Below are positions 1-8,668 of a stretch of DNA of 64,000 bases, piece after piece (the stretch's first letter is position 1; every line of letters starts with the position of its first letter). Location of the stretch: the NCBI GenBank assembly GCA_964421595.1, contig CAYQXY010000002.1, forward strand, positions 123,424 through 187,423, read 5' to 3'. The notes under the pieces are model-generated. The model searched no databases and had not been told where the DNA came from. It was given only the letters and a program-made list of their open reading frames with translations. Origin of the DNA: PXAP01 sp964421595 (GTDB taxonomy: Bacteria; Bacteroidota; Bacteroidia; Bacteroidales; PUMT01). Made by a program: the position numbers and the translations under genes.

Positions 1-20
1 GTTCCGGGTTATTAGTCAGG

Positions 21-770
21 ATGCCAGGTTTTGCTGTCAAATTGCTGGAGAAGATTATACGGCAGAAAGAAATAAACAGGATACTTGAAAAGTATTCTGA
101 AGATAGCGGTGTGGGATTCTTACCAAAGATCATTGAAGAAATGAATATCAAGGTGGAGGTAGAGGGCCTTGAGAACCTGCCTGAAAACGGCAAATGCTTT
201 ATTGTTTCAAATCATCCCTATGGCTTTGCTGACGGATTAATTCTGACCAGTATTATTGCTCAGAAATACGGCACTTTAAAGGCCATTGGCAATGATGTTT
301 TTATGCTGGTGCCTCAGCTCAGGCCGCTTATCGCCGCTGTTAATGTGTTTGGCAGGAATTACCGTTCATATTTAATGGAACTCGAGAGGGTTTATCACTC
401 CAGTGTTCCGATCACGCATTTTCCGGCAGGACAGGTCTCAAGAATTAATAAATGGAAGGTGCAGGACTGCTACTGGAAGAAAAGTTTTATTGCCAAATCA
501 ATAGAGTGCGGCCGGGACGTTGTGCCATTCTATTTTTATGGCAGGAATTCATTGCTGTTTTATATGATATTTAAATTGAGAACAAGTCTGGGCATAGGGA
601 CCAATATTGAACTGATGCTTTTGCCATTTGAATTTTTTAATAAAAGAAACAGGACTGTAAAGGTAATAATTGGCAAACCAATACCTTACCATACTTTTGA
701 TAAATGCCATACTCACCTGGAATGGGCACAGTGGGTTAAGGAGCAGGTTTACAGCCTGAGTAAAAATTAA
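21..770 (+). CDS. Lysophospholipid acyltransferase-like (PlsC / hemolysin-type) protein
   Basis: Probably transfers an acyl chain to a glycerophospholipid or an aminolipid at the inner membrane. The sequence shows NHPYGFAD at residues 64-71, a variant of the acyltransferase H-x4/5-D motif, with H65 as the likely catalytic base. FPAG at 134-137 resembles the second substrate-binding block of the 'putative hemolysin' acyltransferases. There is no signal peptide. The reading frame stays open to the window edge upstream of this ATG, so the true start may lie outside the window and the entry may be 5' partial. The family is fairly certain; the acyl acceptor is not. Confidence 0.8.
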   Translation: MPGFAVKLLEKIIRQKEINRILEKYSEDSGVGFLPKIIEEMNIKVEVEGLENLPENGKCFIVSNHPYGFADGLILTSIIAQKYGTLKAIGNDVFMLVPQLRPLIAAVNVFGRNYRSYLMELERVYHSSVPITHFPAGQVSRINKWKVQDCYWKKSFIAKSIECGRDVVPFYFYGRNSLLFYMIFKLRTSLGIGTNIELMLLPFEFFNKRNRTVKVIIGKPIPYHTFDKCHTHLEWAQWVKEQVYSLSKN

Positions 771-842
771 CCTTGCCGGGAGCTGGTTCACCCTGTAATT
801 TTATAAATTAACGAGTATTTTTAGAGTTTAAAAAATAGATAA

Positions 843-1679
843 ATGAAGAATCTTATTTCAGTTTTTATATCAGTCTTTTTAATAACAGCCGGCTGCTCTG
901 TTCCAACAGCGGTTGTTGCACCAAGAGAGGCAAATCAGAATGCATTGGCTTTTGCATCTGGTAGCGGCATGGAAGAACGGCTGGTCCTTAATGAAAGTAC
1001 AGGATTTGAATACGCTTTTGAGTATGATAAGAGTAATATGTACCTTTATATGACAACTACCGATCAGGAACTACAAAGGAAGATTGTCTATTTCGGATTA
1101 ACAATATGGATTGACAGAACCGGGGGCAATAATAAGGTTCAGGGTTTCAGGTTTCCATTAAGTGCAAATATGCCTGTTGTAACCAGGCGGGAAGGAAATC
1201 CCGGTTCTCTGATTGCCCTATCCGGTTCTAATTTGAATTCTGTATTAAACCGTGCTGATGAAATTGAGCTGATAGGGATTTACGGGAGTTCTGTAAGGAA
1301 AGTTAGGAAAAGGGATAGCCGGATAAGGATAATTACTGAAATTAATGACAGTATATTAATCTACCAGGCCGCTATTCCGTTTGAAGTACTGGAGTTTGGA
1401 TTTAATCCCGGAGATGGCAATAGTACAGTAAGTATAGGGTTTGAAACCGGTCATTATGAAGCCCCGTCAGCGCGAAGAAGTCAGTTCCCCTATGACGGAG
1501 GTCGGCAGACAGGTGGCATGGGCTATCCCGGGAGCAGGCCAGGACAGATGCCGGGACAGTATGCGGGGAGGATGCCTGAAAGGGATCAGATGGCTCAGAG
1601 GGGTTCGGTATTTGGCAATTTATCAAGACCTGCCAGATTGTGGCTTGATCTTGAATTTTTACAACATAGCCGGTATTAA
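843..1679 (+). CDS. Predicted lipoprotein with low-complexity C-terminal tail, function unknown
   Basis: The N-terminus is a lipoprotein signal with lipobox ITAGC (Cys18), so the product is probably anchored in the outer membrane or periplasm. Residues about 40-195 look like a beta-rich globular domain of the type seen in many Bacteroidota lipoproteins of unknown function. The tail at about 205-258 is rich in Gly, Gln, Met, Pro and Arg with GQMPGQ- and GRMP-type units, and probably is disordered. It is followed 15 bases later by the glycerophosphodiesterase gene on the same strand, so the two are probably co-transcribed. I do not recognise a named family. Confidence 0.75.
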   Translation: MKNLISVFISVFLITAGCSVPTAVVAPREANQNALAFASGSGMEERLVLNESTGFEYAFEYDKSNMYLYMTTTDQELQRKIVYFGLTIWIDRTGGNNKVQGFRFPLSANMPVVTRREGNPGSLIALSGSNLNSVLNRADEIELIGIYGSSVRKVRKRDSRIRIITEINDSILIYQAAIPFEVLEFGFNPGDGNSTVSIGFETGHYEAPSARRSQFPYDGGRQTGGMGYPGSRPGQMPGQYAGRMPERDQMAQRGSVFGNLSRPARLWLDLEFLQHSRY

Positions 1680-1694
1680 CAAAAATTCAATGTG

Positions 1695-2510
1695 ATGTAC
1701 AAAATTATCTTAACAGCAGTAATAATGGTACTATCCGGATGTGCAGCGGAAAACACAAGGCCATTTATTGTAGCCCACAGAGGTGCGTCTCATGATGCTC
1801 CCGAGAATACAATTCCTGCCTTCCTGCTTGCGTGGGAACAGGGTGCAGATGCAATCGAGGGCGATTTCTTTCTGACAAAGGATGGTGAAATTGTCTGTTT
1901 TCATGATGCAAATACAAGAAGACTATCGGGTAAGGACATGCTTGTCAGTAACGCAACTCTTGAAGAGCTCAGGTTACTTGATGTAGGGACCTGGAAAGGC
2001 CAGCAATGGGAGGGTACCGGTATGCCAACTCTTGCAGAAGTTTTTCAACTGGTTCCGGATGACAAAAAGATCTTTGTCGAAATAAAATCAGGCACTGAAA
2101 TAATGACAAAATTATATGATGAAATAGATAACTCAGGATTAAGGACAGACCAGATTGTTATCATCTCATTTAACAGTGAGGTTATCAGGGAAATCAAGTT
2201 GAACAGGCCTGAACATAAGGCTTACTGGTTATCAGGGTTAACGAGGGATGATAACGGGCAGATTAGTCCGGGCATTGAAACTATTATCGAGACGCTCGAT
2301 GCTACACTGGCTGATGGATTCTCATCACATTACCTGCATGTTTCAGATGAGTATATCGCCAGGATTAAAGCAGAAGGCTATGAATATCATGTATGGACCG
2401 TAAATGATCCGGAAATTGCGGCAGACTTATGGCAACGAGGAATACTTTCTGTTACTACAGATTTACCCGGGCTGACAAGGGAGTATTTTGAAGACCTTAA
2501 AGGCAATTAA
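1695..2510 (+). CDS. Glycerophosphodiester phosphodiesterase, lipoprotein
   Basis: Hydrolyses glycerophosphodiesters to glycerol-3-phosphate and an alcohol. The GDPD TIM barrel is clear: AHRGASHDAPENT at about residues 27-39 with the catalytic His28, the metal-binding E-x-D in IEGDFFLTKDG, and FHD soon after. The late motif VWTVND is also typical. The N-terminus is a short lipoprotein signal ending in LSGC (Cys16), so the enzyme acts outside the cytoplasm. A GTG lies one codon before this ATG (1692); I prefer the ATG. The length of 271 residues is normal for the bacterial UgpQ/GlpQ-like group. It lies 15 bases after the upstream lipoprotein gene. Confidence 0.92.
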   Translation: MYKIILTAVIMVLSGCAAENTRPFIVAHRGASHDAPENTIPAFLLAWEQGADAIEGDFFLTKDGEIVCFHDANTRRLSGKDMLVSNATLEELRLLDVGTWKGQQWEGTGMPTLAEVFQLVPDDKKIFVEIKSGTEIMTKLYDEIDNSGLRTDQIVIISFNSEVIREIKLNRPEHKAYWLSGLTRDDNGQISPGIETIIETLDATLADGFSSHYLHVSDEYIARIKAEGYEYHVWTVNDPEIAADLWQRGILSVTTDLPGLTREYFEDLKGN

Positions 2511-2568
2511 TTAGCCCGGCCTGTAAATTATCGAATAATCTAAATGTCTTTCTATTATTTAAAATAAT

Positions 2569-2576
2569 TATCTTTG
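2569..2576 (+). promoter_or_regulatory. Bacteroidota -7 promoter box (TATCTTTG)
   Basis: An exact match to the Bacteroidota housekeeping -7 consensus TAnnTTTG lies 17 bases before a 50-codon ORF. I see no good -33 TTTG at the expected distance. It may drive that ORF or the lipoprotein/TonB-receptor operon starting at 2891. Confidence 0.4.
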
Positions 2577-2593
2577 TTCTGCTGAACAGGAGG

Positions 2594-2746
2594 ATGTCAT
2601 GTCACATAGCACGATTGATAGATCAGGGTGCTTTTATGAAATCAGGTGACCTTAGTGAATTGTATTTTTTTGTTGGCATATCAAGACAATTTGTTTTACT
2701 GGCCTTCTCTGTTATTTTATTATTTCCGATAATACTTGTTTACTAA
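2594..2746 (+). CDS. Possible 50-residue single-membrane-span protein
   Basis: This short ORF runs ATG to TAA and is preceded by a perfect TATCTTTG box 17 bases upstream and by AGGAGG directly abutting the start. The first 30 residues are mixed and polar, and about residues 33-50 (VLLAFSVILLFPIILVY region) form one long hydrophobic segment. Such a layout fits a small membrane protein. AT-rich DNA produces hydrophobic ORFs by chance, so the call is tentative. An overlapping 16-codon ORF starts at 2599. Confidence 0.25.
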   Translation: MSCHIARLIDQGAFMKSGDLSELYFFVGISRQFVLLAFSVILLFPIILVY

Positions 2747-2769
2747 CTTACAATTTAAATATATGAATC

Positions 2770-2840
2770 TCCCATGAGCCAAGGCACACAAAAAAGAAAC
2801 GAATAATCCATGGGTGATCCATCCGTGGCGACCACGTGAT
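2770..2840 (+). repeat. Dispersed intergenic repeat, copy 1
   Basis: The segment matches four other intergenic places in this window (26838-26886, 41764-41805, 41835-41900 and 58995-59064). Its 3' part ATCCATGGGTGATCC is followed by ATCCGTGGCGACCACG, which can fold as CGTGG-cga-CCACG. The 5' part, CCATGAGCCAAGGCACAC, is also shared with copies 4 and 5. Confidence 0.65.
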
Positions 2841-2890
2841 TAGCAATTGTAACTTACTTATAAATAGATTAATAATTTTAAATTATTCGG

Positions 2891-3286
2891 ATGAAAAACT
2901 CAGGGTTAATTTTGATTTTTTTCAGCGCACTCTTTATGCTTTCTTGTAGTAAAGATGACGATGATGTCTCTGAAAGATTTGCATTTCTGACATCTGCAAT
3001 ATGGGAACCAGTTACTCTTCTTGTTAATGGGGAAGATGCAAGCGGGCCTGATCAACTTTTGGCTGATTTTAACGGTGATGTTAATTTCAATGAAGATGGT
3101 ACCGGAAGTTTTGGCGATTATGAAGGAACCTGGGCATTTACTTCAAATGAGACCCAGATAATAATAACAACGGAAGCCCTGGGATTTCCGATTACTGCCC
3201 TGATTGAAGAACTGACAAGTAGTTCACTCAAGATTACGACGAACATGTTAAATCAGGATATCAGAATGACTTTCAGGTCAAAATGA
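2891..3286 (+). CDS. Small lipocalin-like lipoprotein
   Basis: A 131-residue lipoprotein with lipobox FMLSC (Cys19), followed by acidic residues (KDDDD), a frequent feature near the Cys in Bacteroidota lipoproteins. The rest has the shape of the short lipocalin-like domain common in this phylum: a Trp-containing first strand (IWEPV), a VNFNEDGTG turn, a GTWAF strand and a C-terminal strand (RMTFRS). The stop overlaps the start of the TonB receptor gene by four bases (ATGA), so the two form an operon and may act on the same ligand. The ligand is unknown. Confidence 0.8.
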   Translation: MKNSGLILIFFSALFMLSCSKDDDDVSERFAFLTSAIWEPVTLLVNGEDASGPDQLLADFNGDVNFNEDGTGSFGDYEGTWAFTSNETQIIITTEALGFPITALIEELTSSSLKITTNMLNQDIRMTFRSK

Positions 3287-5535
3287 TACGTTACCTGCCT
3301 GCAATCCTTCTGCTGTTTGCTGGTACTTTCATTTATGCCGCCGATAATCCCGGATTTATAAGGGGGACGGTATATGACGGGCAATCGCTGATGCCTCTTC
3401 CATCTGCTACAGTTATATATGGTAGAGATAAGGGTATAACAACGGATGCTGATGGGTCATACCTCCTTAAGACTGAACCCGGGAATATTAATATCATCTT
3501 CAGATTTGTAGGATATAAACCAGTTTCTCACACTGTTTTAGTTACCTCTGCCGATACTGTTATTCTTGATATTGAGATGGAATATGATGTGTCGGAAATA
3601 GACCAGATTGTAGTCAGTGCAGGAAAAATGGAGCAAAGAGTAGCCGAGTTGACTGTATCGGTAAATATTATAAGGCCTGAGGCATTACAGGTTTCACATA
3701 TTACTGATGCAGCCGAACTGATAAGCCGGTCACCCGGAATTGAGGTACTTGACGGACAGGCTTCAGTAAGGGGCGGCAGCGGATTCAGTTATGGAGCCGG
3801 AAGCAGGGTGCTTGCCCTTGTTGATGGTTTGCCGGTATTGTCAGCAGATGCAGGAAACATAAAATGGCAGTTTCTGCCACTTGAGAGCATATCACAAATT
3901 GAAATAATCAAAGGGGCCTCCTCGGTAATGTATGGTTCATCGGCACTGAACGGTATAATCAATTTCAGGACTGCTGATGCTGGAAGTGAACCTGAAACAA
4001 AATTTTATTTTGAAACTGGTGTTTTTGGCAAACCTTCAAGACCGAGCTGGGTCTGGTGGGATACTCCAAGGTCATTTTCAAGTACATCCTTTTCTCATCT
4101 CCGGAAATCAGGGAATACTGATCTCGGTCTTGCATTGCATCTTTTGACTGATAATGGCTACAGGCGGTTAAATGATGAGATGCTGGGACGGCTTAATGTT
4201 AAGTTGAAGCACTATGATAAAAAGATGGATGGTTTGTCATACGGGGTTAATCTTAATGCCGGAGTTACTGAAAAAACCGATTTTGTTCTATGGGAAAATG
4301 CCTGGTCCGGCGCTCTGAAACAGGATGAATCGACGGCAAATGAATTACATGGATACCTGGTTACAATTGATCCATATATAAGCCTGAACAGAAAGGGGGG
4401 GGCAAAACATGAGCTGAGAACCCGTTTACAATCCAGTGATAACAGGTACAGGGAGGCGGAGCATAACAATAGCAGGGCCAGATCCTTTCTGGCAGAATAT
4501 AACTTAATGTACCGCATATTTGGATTACTGGATATGAATTTCGGACTTTTTCAGAATTATAGCCGCATTGAATCTCTTTTTTATGGTTACCACGATGCTC
4601 TTAATTTTGCCGGATTTACACAGGCCGATATAGCAATTGCCGCAAGGTTTAAGCTTGTGGCCGGTTTGAGGATTGAACATAATTCCCTTAACGGAATAAA
4701 CGACAGGCTTGTGCCTCTTTTAAGGGCTGGAATGAATTACAGAATACTTGATTATACATTTTTAAGGGCATCTTTCGGACAGGGATACAGATATCCTTCA
4801 ATTGCTGAAAAGCATGCAGCGACAACGCTCGGATCAGTAAGAATAGTTGCGAATCCTGATATTCGCTCCGAATCAGGATGGACTTCTGAGATAGGGGTCA
4901 AGCAGGGCATAATAACCGGTAACCTAAACGGACAAATTGATCTGGCGGTTTTCTACTCCCGGTACAGCGACATGATCGAATTTGTATTCGGCATTTATCC
5001 TGATCCGGAAAGTGGATCCTTCAGTCATGGATTTATGGCCTCAAATGTAGAACAATCAAAAGTGTATGGTGCTGAATTTGAATTTGGATTGGCTGGTTAT
5101 ACCGGACGTATTCAAAACTCAATTAATGGAGGATATGTGTTTACATACCCTGTCGAAATGAATGGCCATAATGGAGAAAAAAGCGATAATTATCTTAAAT
5201 ACAGGCGTAAACATACACTTAAATTAAACTATACAGGCAATTTAAGGCGATTTGAATTCGGGTTCAGCCTTAATGCAAGTTCAGCGATCCTGAATATTGA
5301 CAATGTATTCATCAATGAACTTACAAGGGAGACTATACTTCCCGGCTTTTTTGATTACTGGAATGAATCACGAAAAGGACATATTTTGATTGACCCTCAC
5401 GCCGGATTTAAAATACATGAGAGATATAAAGTGTCAATGGTGGTTAAGAATCTGCTTAATACAGAGTACATGGGTCGGCCTGGCGATATAATGCCTCACA
5501 GGAACTTCAGTATCCGGTTTTCAGGTTCCTTCTGA
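3283..5535 (+). CDS. TonB-dependent outer membrane receptor
   Basis: Imports a bound substrate across the outer membrane using TonB energy. A signal peptide (residues 1-19) is followed by a carboxypeptidase-regulatory-like beta-sandwich (about 24-105, GTVYDGQSLMPLPSATV), a plug domain (about 115-230, with RGGSGFSYG, VDGLPVL and EIIKGASSVMYGSSALNGIIN), then a 22-strand barrel ending in an aromatic residue (FSGSF). At 750 residues it is closer to siderophore/cobalamin-type receptors than to the roughly 1000-residue SusC group, and there is no SusD gene beside it. It is translationally coupled to the lipocalin-like lipoprotein. The substrate cannot be read from the sequence. Confidence 0.93.
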   Translation: MIRYLPAILLLFAGTFIYAADNPGFIRGTVYDGQSLMPLPSATVIYGRDKGITTDADGSYLLKTEPGNINIIFRFVGYKPVSHTVLVTSADTVILDIEMEYDVSEIDQIVVSAGKMEQRVAELTVSVNIIRPEALQVSHITDAAELISRSPGIEVLDGQASVRGGSGFSYGAGSRVLALVDGLPVLSADAGNIKWQFLPLESISQIEIIKGASSVMYGSSALNGIINFRTADAGSEPETKFYFETGVFGKPSRPSWVWWDTPRSFSSTSFSHLRKSGNTDLGLALHLLTDNGYRRLNDEMLGRLNVKLKHYDKKMDGLSYGVNLNAGVTEKTDFVLWENAWSGALKQDESTANELHGYLVTIDPYISLNRKGGAKHELRTRLQSSDNRYREAEHNNSRARSFLAEYNLMYRIFGLLDMNFGLFQNYSRIESLFYGYHDALNFAGFTQADIAIAARFKLVAGLRIEHNSLNGINDRLVPLLRAGMNYRILDYTFLRASFGQGYRYPSIAEKHAATTLGSVRIVANPDIRSESGWTSEIGVKQGIITGNLNGQIDLAVFYSRYSDMIEFVFGIYPDPESGSFSHGFMASNVEQSKVYGAEFEFGLAGYTGRIQNSINGGYVFTYPVEMNGHNGEKSDNYLKYRRKHTLKLNYTGNLRRFEFGFSLNASSAILNIDNVFINELTRETILPGFFDYWNESRKGHILIDPHAGFKIHERYKVSMVVKNLLNTEYMGRPGDIMPHRNFSIRFSGSF

Positions 5536-5605
5536 GGTATATAGAACTTCCCCACCAGATGCATGTAATGTTTGACCATATTATGATATCTTATGAGGGA
5601 ACCGG

Positions 5606-6817
5606 TTAAGCATTTAAGGTTTCTCCTTCAGAGTTTGCAATAACGGCTGCAGCGCAGCTGTCACTCCAGACATTTGCAGCAGTTCTGAACATATCGAGTA
5701 TTCGGTCTACCGCAAGAATCAGTCCGACTCCCTCGAGCGGGAGTCCCACAGCTGTAAGTATTATGGTTATCATTACAAGTCCTGCCATGGGAATACCAGC
5801 AGCACCAATTGAGGCAAGCAATGCTGTTGCAACTACTATCATTTGCTGTGTGATACTCAGGTCAAAACCATAAGCCTGGGCAATAAACATTACTGCCACA
5901 CATTCATAGAGGGCTGTACCGTCCATATTTATGGTAGCTCCAAGAGGAAGAGTGAAGCTGCTTATTTTATTAGATACCCCCGTATTATTTTCCACTGCAT
6001 CCATAGTAAGCGGAAGGGTTGCATTTGATGATGATGTAGAGAATGCAGTAAGCAATGGAATCCTCATTGATATGAAATGCCTGAGAGGATTTATTTTACC
6101 GTAGAGTAGCAGGATCAGCGGGAGACTGACAAAGGCATGAAAAAATATAGCCATCAATACAACAGCCATATACAATCCAAGGCTTTCAAAAAGCACAATA
6201 AGATTATCATGCTGGGCAATTGTCCCTGCAACCAGTCCAAAAATACCAAAAGGTGTAAATCTTATAACGAATGCGGTAAGCTTCATCATGACATCAAATA
6301 AGGCTCCAAAAAAATCAATCAATACCGATTGATGGTTTTTGCTGACTTTTATTGTAAAAAATCCAAACAGCAACGCAAAGAAAATCACAGATAGCATCCG
6401 GGAATTATCTGAGAAGGCACTGAAGATATTGTCTGGTATAATTTTTATCAGGGTAACGCCAAAAGAATCACCCGTTACAGCCAGTTCGACCGACTGCTCA
6501 AGATTAAGGTCGGCATTTGTTCCGGGACTGAACAGATTGACCAGGATAAGCCCTGTAAATATTGCAATAATGCTGGTTGACAAATAGTACCCCATAGTCT
6601 TCAGCCCAAGTCTCCCGATATTTCTGGCATTTCCAATATTCATTACGCCATTTACAATTGAGCTGAAAACCAATGGTATAATGATCATATTAAGTGCCCT
6701 GAGGAAAATGGTTCCCATCCATTCGACATACCCGGTATAGTCTCTCAGAAAGATACCGTACAATAAAGCAAAAACAAGTGCTGCCAGTATTTGCCAGTGA
6801 AGTTTTATCCTGGTCAT
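5606..6817 (-). CDS. Dicarboxylate/amino acid:cation symporter (DAACS family)
   Basis: Sodium- or proton-coupled uptake of glutamate, aspartate or C4-dicarboxylates across the inner membrane. Family signatures are clear: the serine-rich SSSNATLP loop, NMDGTALYE in helix 7, and the C-terminal AVDRILDMFRTAANVWSD block. About eight membrane segments and two re-entrant loops are expected. The frame is open upstream to 6853, but I chose the ATG at 6817 because MTRIKLHWQI aligns with usual family N-termini and the extra 12 codons resemble nothing. The gene stands alone, convergent with the TonB receptor gene. Confidence 0.92.
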   Translation of the reverse strand: MTRIKLHWQILAALVFALLYGIFLRDYTGYVEWMGTIFLRALNMIIIPLVFSSIVNGVMNIGNARNIGRLGLKTMGYYLSTSIIAIFTGLILVNLFSPGTNADLNLEQSVELAVTGDSFGVTLIKIIPDNIFSAFSDNSRMLSVIFFALLFGFFTIKVSKNHQSVLIDFFGALFDVMMKLTAFVIRFTPFGIFGLVAGTIAQHDNLIVLFESLGLYMAVVLMAIFFHAFVSLPLILLLYGKINPLRHFISMRIPLLTAFSTSSSNATLPLTMDAVENNTGVSNKISSFTLPLGATINMDGTALYECVAVMFIAQAYGFDLSITQQMIVVATALLASIGAAGIPMAGLVMITIILTAVGLPLEGVGLILAVDRILDMFRTAANVWSDSCAAAVIANSEGETLNA

Positions 6818-7166
6818 TTTATTGTTTTGTATTAGCAGTGGGTAAAAATACAAATTTCGGCGAAAACATATTTTTTATGACATATGACCACGGTTCTCAT
6901 TATTAATAAATCATTATTGTTACAATGTTTCCGGACAAAAAAACTAATGCCTCATAATCAACTGACTAAAAGTTAAAATAATCACAATAGTTTTGAAATC
7001 AAAAAATTACATAAGCTCTTGTAAGCATTAATTTTATTGGATTATAAAGTGATTGAATTTTGATAACGCAACACTAATGTTAATAAACAATTAAATCATC
7101 ATCGGGTATTGCTTCATTAATTATAGTTTCAGATATTATTTTTAAATTGCAGCTAATAATGAGATT
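6818..7166. other. AT-rich divergent intergenic region
   Basis: This stretch separates two divergent genes, the symporter and the pantothenate kinase, so both promoters should lie here. It is strongly AT-rich. I see no exact TAnnTTTG box on either strand, no strong hairpin and no convincing small ORF. Confidence 0.5.
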
Positions 7167-7991
7167 ATGGTACTAGGTATTGATATCGGAGGAACAACTA
7201 CAAAAATAGCAGGCTTTAGAAAGACAAAGGTCTGCGGTGTAATTTCGGTGCAGGCAGACGATCCTGTTACATCTGCTTCAGGAGCACTTGGAAAGTTTAT
7301 AGACGAGTATTCATTAAGGCTTGCAGATATCCAGGCAATTGCTGCAACCGGAGTCGGGGCTGATTTTCTCGGGGAGGATCTGTTTGGGATACCTGTTAAG
7401 CGAGTACCGGAATTTACTGCTATCGGACATGGGGGATTGTTTCTGGCTGGATTGAAAAAGGCATTGGTTGTAAGTATGGGAACAGGTACCGCGATTGTAA
7501 TGGCAGATTACAGGGAAGTCAGGCATATCGGTGGTTCGGGGGTAGGAGGGGGAACGTTGATTGGATTGTCCAGATATTTGTTAAACTCTACAGATTTTCA
7601 AAACATTGTTGACCTTGCAGGTAAGGGAGACCTTAGTAATATTGATCTGAACATTCGGGACATATCCCAGGTTGAGATGGGAAACATACCCCTTTCTGCG
7701 ACGGCATCCAATTTTGGGAAGCATTCTGATAAGGCCAGTCAGGCTGATCTGGCTCTCGGACTCATAAATCTCGTTTGTCAATCAATCGGCATGATGAGTG
7801 TTTTTGCTTCGAGGGAGGAAGGCATTGATCAGATCGTGCTTACAGGAAAACTTGTAAAACTGCCGCAGGCAAGAAGTATATTTAACAGGCTGGGCAAAGT
7901 TTTCGGAAAGAAATTCATTATACCTGAATATGCAGAATACAGTACTGCAGTAGGTTCAGCTTACTCAGTTCCCCTCGTAGAGCTGACCTGA
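7167..7991 (+). CDS. coaW: Type II pantothenate kinase
   Basis: Phosphorylates pantothenate in the first step of coenzyme A synthesis. The protein is an ASKHA-fold kinase: phosphate-1 loop GIDIGGTTTK at residues 4-13, a second glycine motif SMGTGTA at about 104-110, and the type II PanK signature GGSGVGGGTLIGLSRYLL at about 118-135. ASNFGK and the late LTGKL block also fit. The length of 274 is standard. The rest of the CoA pathway is represented elsewhere in the window by coaBC at 49539. Its 3' end overlaps the convergent YceI-like gene by 27 bases. Confidence 0.9.
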   Translation: MVLGIDIGGTTTKIAGFRKTKVCGVISVQADDPVTSASGALGKFIDEYSLRLADIQAIAATGVGADFLGEDLFGIPVKRVPEFTAIGHGGLFLAGLKKALVVSMGTGTAIVMADYREVRHIGGSGVGGGTLIGLSRYLLNSTDFQNIVDLAGKGDLSNIDLNIRDISQVEMGNIPLSATASNFGKHSDKASQADLALGLINLVCQSIGMMSVFASREEGIDQIVLTGKLVKLPQARSIFNRLGKVFGKKFIIPEYAEYSTAVGSAYSVPLVELT

Positions 7992-8606
7992 GATACTGCC
8001 GGCCGGCATCTCTTCAAGAATCAGATCGAAGGTTACTTCCAGTTCATTTTTTACATTGATCAGGCCCATTGCTTTGCTTGGTGGCTCCAGTTCAAAGTCT
8101 GTGAATGAGAAGTCCTGTGCTCCATGCAAATGTATCGTGCCGTTTCCCATATTATTAATCGAAAGCTGAACCTCGGTTTCCCTGGAAACGCCCGCAATGA
8201 TAATATGGAGTTTCCCTTTAAGCTGCACTATGTTTGCATTTTCTTCGGGTAAACGATCCAGTGCAAGAAAGCTTATAACCATTTCAGGATCCTTGTCAGC
8301 ATTTAATGTCTGCCTGAAATCCCTGGTGATAAGCTTCTTCCCGCAATCAAATGCCATAAGATTGATCACCATTTGATTTTCAGAAAAAAGATAATCCTGC
8401 CCTGGAGATGAGTATAGCCGGAGGTTATCGGCCCGGTAATATCTGTCAACTTCACATCTGAATTCATTTACATTTGATTCACCACTAATTGACAGTCTGG
8501 ACTCATTTCTCACATACCACATACGTTCAAGGTCTGAAGACACACCCTGAAAACTTGTGAGGATAATCAATCCTGATATTATCGCTAATTTAAAATGGTT
8601 TTTCAA
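7965..8606 (-). CDS. YceI-like periplasmic protein
   Basis: Predicted exported protein with an N-terminal signal peptide ending near VSS (about residue 24). The body resembles the YceI lipocalin-like fold: a start 'SRLSISGESNVNEFRC', a conserved middle 'LNADKDPEMVISF', and an end 'FELEPPSKAMGLINVKNELEVTFDLIL'. YceI proteins bind isoprenoid-like lipids. A second YceI-type gene lies 63 bases upstream on the same strand; this copy is the more divergent one, with two Cys (about 51 and 88) that the other copy places differently. Probably one operon with it. Confidence 0.8.
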   Translation of the reverse strand: MKNHFKLAIISGLIILTSFQGVSSDLERMWYVRNESRLSISGESNVNEFRCEVDRYYRADNLRLYSSPGQDYLFSENQMVINLMAFDCGKKLITRDFRQTLNADKDPEMVISFLALDRLPEENANIVQLKGKLHIIIAGVSRETEVQLSINNMGNGTIHLHGAQDFSFTDFELEPPSKAMGLINVKNELEVTFDLILEEMPAGSISGQLYEGN

Positions 8607-8668
8607 AATGAATTTTTTTTAAATAACAGATAGCAATTGATAAAGGCCCGCTTTACGGACAATGTCTT

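Larger units (their letters stand above)
2511..2890. other. Intergenic stretch with a promoter-like box, a small ORF and a dispersed repeat
   Basis: This 380-base stretch contains a perfect TATCTTTG box at 2569-2576, a 50-codon ORF at 2594-2746 and one copy of a dispersed repeat at 2770-2840. Each is listed separately. No further gene is visible. Confidence 0.6.

Noticed and set aside
2588..2593. AGGAGG as Shine-Dalgarno site
   Set aside because: It touches the start codon with no spacer, and genes in this window show no general Shine-Dalgarno use.
7965..7991. Frameshift between pantothenate kinase and YceI-like gene
   Set aside because: The genes are on opposite strands and simply overlap at their 3' ends; both reading frames are complete.
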